DNA of 64,000 nt from Streptomyces sp. SID8374. Lineage in GTDB: Bacteria > Actinomycetota > Actinomycetes > Streptomycetales > Streptomycetaceae. Both the position numbers and the translations under genes were made by a program. Under the pieces are notes generated by a model. It was given only the letters and a program-made list of their open reading frames with translations. It had not been told where the DNA came from and did no database searches. The stretch lies in NCBI RefSeq assembly GCF_009865135.1, contig NZ_WWGH01000001.1, forward strand, positions 2,542,001 through 2,606,000, given 5' to 3'. Positions 61,457 to 64,000 of this stretch are shown here, piece after piece (the first letter of the stretch is position 1; every line of letters starts with the position of its first letter).

Positions 61457-64000
61457 ATGCAGATCCGGCTGACCGTCCTCGCGCCGCGCAGCGGCCAGAC
61501 CCCGGCGCGCGCCTGCGACGTGCTCGTCACCGCCCCCGCCGGGACGGCGCTGGCCGCCGTCGCCTCCGGCCTGGCCCAGGCCGTTTCCGGCGCCGAGGGC
61601 TCCCAGGGCGGCGGGGCGGTGGTCCTCTTCGCCGGGCGGGAGCGGCTGGACGCCCAGCGCATCGCCCTCGGTGAGCCGCCGCTGGTGGACGGGGCGGTGC
61701 TCTCGCTCCAGGTCCCGGGTGAGGACGAGGCGACGGACGACCCGGTTCCGGCTCAGCTCCATGTGGTCGCCGGGCCGGACGCGGGCGGGGTCCATCTGCT
61801 GCACGGCGGCCGGATCCGGATCGGCCGCTCCGCCGAGGCCGACGTCCCGCTGGACGACCCGGACGTGTCCCGGCTGCACTGCGCGGTGACGGTCGCCGAG
61901 GACGGCCGGGTCTCGGTCGCCGACCTGGGCTCCACGAACGGCACCTCTCTGGACGGTACGGAGGTCCGCGACCGGCCCGTCCGCTTCCCGCCCGGTGCCC
62001 TGCTGCGGCTGGGCGAGTCGGCCCTCCGGCTCACGGCGGGCCCGCGCCCGGTGACACTGCCGACGGCCCCGGACGGCGAGGGCCACCTGCGGGTGAGCCG
62101 CGCCGAGCCGGACCCGCACGGGCAGGTCGCTGCGTACGGGGGCCCGTCGTCCTACGGATCGCGCGCGGAGCCGGGGGTGTCCGAGGGGCCGACGGGGCAC
62201 GAGGGCCAGGAGCCCGAGGGCCCCGGTCCCGGTGGTCCCGGGACGGCCGCGCAGCAGCGCACCCATGGCGGCCGGGAGCAGTTCCCGGGCGGGCACGAGC
62301 CGTTCGGCCCGGCGGGCGCGAGCCCGAGCGGCCGCGAGCCCTTCGGTGCGGGCGAGACGCCTCGGCGTGGGGGCATAGGTGCCTGGGCCCGGCGGCTCAA
62401 GGGCGGCGGGAAGACCGGGCAGGCCCAGGGGCCCGAGCAGGCGGCCCGGGGCCCCTGGCCGGAGTCGGGGGCCTCCCCGTCCGGTCACGCCCACGCCCCG
62501 GAGTCCCCGGCCCCCGACCCGTACGCCATGCCCTCCGCCTCCTCCGCCTCCTCCGCCTCCTCCGGTTCCTTCGGCGACGCCGGGGGCCACCTCGCCTCCC
62601 CCACCTCGCCCCAGTCCCCCTTCTCCGCCGTGCCGTCCGCGCCCGAGGGCACCTGGCCGGACCCGGCGGCGGTGCTGCTGACCGCGCTGGGCCCCGGGCC
62701 CCGGCTCTGGGAGCGCCACGACGGGCACCCGGAGGCGCTGGTGGTGCGGCTCGGGACGACCGAGCGGGCCGATGTGCCGTCGGTGCCGGTGACGGTGGGG
62801 CTTCGGGAGGCCGGTTCGCTGGGTCTCGCCGGGCCGCGCGCCCGGCTGGCGGGGCTGGCCCGCGCCACGGTGGCGCAGCTCGCCGCGCTGCACTCCCCCT
62901 TCGACCTGGAGATCGTGCTCATCTCCACGGACCGCTCCCGCTCGCTGGAGGAGCGGCGGCGCGAGTGGTCCTGGCTGGGGTGGCTGCCGCATCTGCGCCC
63001 GATGCACGGGCAGGACTGCCGGCTCCTCCTCGCGTACGACCGTGAGCAGGCGGCCGCCCGGACGGCCGAGCTGGTCCGCCGCCTCGACGAGGGTCCGTTC
63101 GGTCCCGGCTGGCCGAACCTGGACCGCACCGAGGTGGCCGACGCGGCCCGCGCGCACAAGGGGCCGCACACGGTGGTCGTCCTGGACGGCGACCCCGGTA
63201 CGGCGGCGCTGCGCGAGGCGACGGCCCGGCTGGCCGGGGCGGGAGCGGCGGCGGGCATCCACCTGATCTGCCTGGCCGAGACCCCGGCGGCCTCGCCGAC
63301 CTCGCCGGTGGCCGCGACGTACGACGCCGCCTGCCGGGCCTCCATCGCCTTCCGCGAGTGCGGGGCGGTCGCGATGCTGAGCGGTGATGTGGCGACGGCG
63401 TTGCGGCTGCTGCGTACGGCGGGCGGTCAGGCGGCGGGCCACGGCACGGTGGCGGCGGTGGACGCGGTCTCGGCGGCCTGGGCCGAGCGGTTCGGGCGGG
63501 CGCTGGCGCCCCTGCGCGACGAGGGCTCGGCCGCGCTGGCGGGCCGCCCGACGACGGCGGCGCTGCCGCCCTCGGCCCGGCTGCTGGACGAGCTGGGCCT
63601 GGCCCGGGCGACCCCGGCGTCGCTGATGGCCCGCTGGGCCTCCACGGCGGACCACCAGCCGGGCGCCTCGGCCCCCCGGCCCGCCACCGTCCCACCGTCC
63701 CGGGCGGACCTGGAGACCCCCGGCTCGGGCCGCACCCTGAGCACGGGCCCCCGCGTCGGCCCCCAGCGCACGGCCACCCCCGACGGCCACCGCTCCCAGG
63801 ACACCCCTGCTTCGGGCCGTACGCCGTACCCGGCGGCGGGCGACCGGGACTCGGGGCGTACGGCGTACCCGTCGGCGGAAGGCCGGGGCTCGGGTCGTAC
63901 GGCGTACCCGGGCGCGGAGAACCGGGACTCAGGACGTGCGCCGTACCCCGGCGGAGACAGCCGGGACTCGGGCCGTACGCCGTACCCGTCGGCCGAGGGG
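61457..64000 (+). CDS. FHA-domain FtsK/EssC-like protein (3' end outside window)
   Basis: The frame is open from the ATG at 61457 to the window end (848 residues seen). Residues 1-95 resemble a ubiquitin-like lead domain. The FHA domain (about 101-190) has GRS (123-125), SRLH (138-141) and GSTNGT (158-163), so it should bind phosphothreonine. After a Gly/Pro-rich linker, residues 410-700 resemble the region preceding the ATPases in EccC/EssC type-VII motors (LGLAGPRARLAGLARATVAQ, WSWLGWLPHLRPMHG). Walker motifs are not yet reached. Position next to pkaA/pkaB suggests kinase-dependent control. Confidence 0.82.
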   Translation, partial: MQIRLTVLAPRSGQTPARACDVLVTAPAGTALAAVASGLAQAVSGAEGSQGGGAVVLFAGRERLDAQRIALGEPPLVDGAVLSLQVPGEDEATDDPVPAQLHVVAGPDAGGVHLLHGGRIRIGRSAEADVPLDDPDVSRLHCAVTVAEDGRVSVADLGSTNGTSLDGTEVRDRPVRFPPGALLRLGESALRLTAGPRPVTLPTAPDGEGHLRVSRAEPDPHGQVAAYGGPSSYGSRAEPGVSEGPTGHEGQEPEGPGPGGPGTAAQQRTHGGREQFPGGHEPFGPAGASPSGREPFGAGETPRRGGIGAWARRLKGGGKTGQAQGPEQAARGPWPESGASPSGHAHAPESPAPDPYAMPSASSASSASSGSFGDAGGHLASPTSPQSPFSAVPSAPEGTWPDPAAVLLTALGPGPRLWERHDGHPEALVVRLGTTERADVPSVPVTVGLREAGSLGLAGPRARLAGLARATVAQLAALHSPFDLEIVLISTDRSRSLEERRREWSWLGWLPHLRPMHGQDCRLLLAYDREQAAARTAELVRRLDEGPFGPGWPNLDRTEVADAARAHKGPHTVVVLDGDPGTAALREATARLAGAGAAAGIHLICLAETPAASPTSPVAATYDAACRASIAFRECGAVAMLSGDVATALRLLRTAGGQAAGHGTVAAVDAVSAAWAERFGRALAPLRDEGSAALAGRPTTAALPPSARLLDELGLARATPASLMARWASTADHQPGASAPRPATVPPSRADLETPGSGRTLSTGPRVGPQRTATPDGHRSQDTPASGRTPYPAAGDRDSGRTAYPSAEGRGSGRTAYPGAENRDSGRAPYPGGDSRDSGRTPYPSAEG
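63812..64000 (+). repeat. 39-bp tandem repeats (SGRTxYPxAExRD) in the FHA-FtsK gene
   Basis: Units start at 63812, 63851, 63890, 63929 and 63968, each 39 bp (13 residues), reading SGRTPYPAAGDRD, SGRTAYPSAEGRG and so on. The array continues past the window end, so the copy number is unknown. Confidence 0.85.

Noticed and set aside
61403..63790. 795-residue minus-strand frame opposite the FHA-FtsK gene
   Set aside because: The plus strand encodes a clear FHA domain in an uninterrupted frame; the minus frame is Gly/Arg-rich with no motif.

Overview
The window reads as a chromosomal core segment of a Streptomyces species. The sequence is very GC-rich with strong third-position G/C bias, and GTG (sometimes TTG) starts follow GGAGG-type ribosome sites. 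Several gene sets are typical of the genus: sigU/rsuA, pkaA/pkaB, a matAB-type exopolysaccharide operon, a LAXTG sortase substrate and a DasR-like operator. From memory, the gene order hpd, murA, hupA, malic enzyme, sigU, smpB, ftsX, ftsE, prfB, pkaB, pkaA matches S. coelicolor around SCO2926-SCO2975. No alignment was run.

Layout. 1-2.5 kb: end of a TPR protein, then hpd (tyrosine catabolism) divergent from a Lrp/AsnC regulator. 2.5-6.3 kb: four overlapping genes for an OpuC/ProU-type osmoprotectant ABC importer. 6.3-8.7 kb: ArsR-like regulator, small protein and MFS exporter behind a TTGCAAAG operator. 8.6-12.4 kb: Lon-domain protease, IclR regulator, DEAD/DEAH helicase. 12.5-15.1 kb: Doc-type toxin-antitoxin pair, MFS exporter and a tRNA-Cys. 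15.2-19.5 kb: a four-gene cassette (lipoprotein, 788-aa WXG-type protein, small helical protein, membrane protein), probably accessory. 19.5-24.7 kb: three-subunit molybdenum hydroxylase. 25-30 kb: amino-sugar ABC importer plus GH20 hexosaminidase behind a DasR-like site.

30-43.4 kb: DUF3039 and YqgE proteins, murA, AraC and DUF2000 genes, hupA, NAD-malic enzyme, HelD, sigU/rsuA, CGNR and GNAT proteins, and a uroporphyrinogen-III synthase fused to a DNA-binding domain. 43.5-48 kb: matAB-like operon. 48-51.2 kb: LysR regulator, 31-bp tandem repeat, MFS exporter and tmRNA. 51.2-54.7 kb: smpB, S41 protease, ftsX, ftsE. 54.9-64 kb: zinc-ribbon membrane protein, repeat-rich LAETG surface protein, prfB, kinases pkaB and pkaA, and a divergent FHA-FtsK/EssC-like ATPase that runs off the window end.

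Themes. Trans-translation (ssrA, smpB), release factor 2 and division (ftsEX) cluster at 50.7-57.8 kb. Cell-envelope functions dominate the right half. Type-VII-like secretion appears twice: the WXG cassette at 15-19 kb and the EssC-like ATPase at 61 kb. The least explained items are the WXG cassette, the molybdenum subunit without its usual catalytic Glu, the His-rich tail on its iron-sulfur partner, and the altered Fic motif of the Doc toxin.
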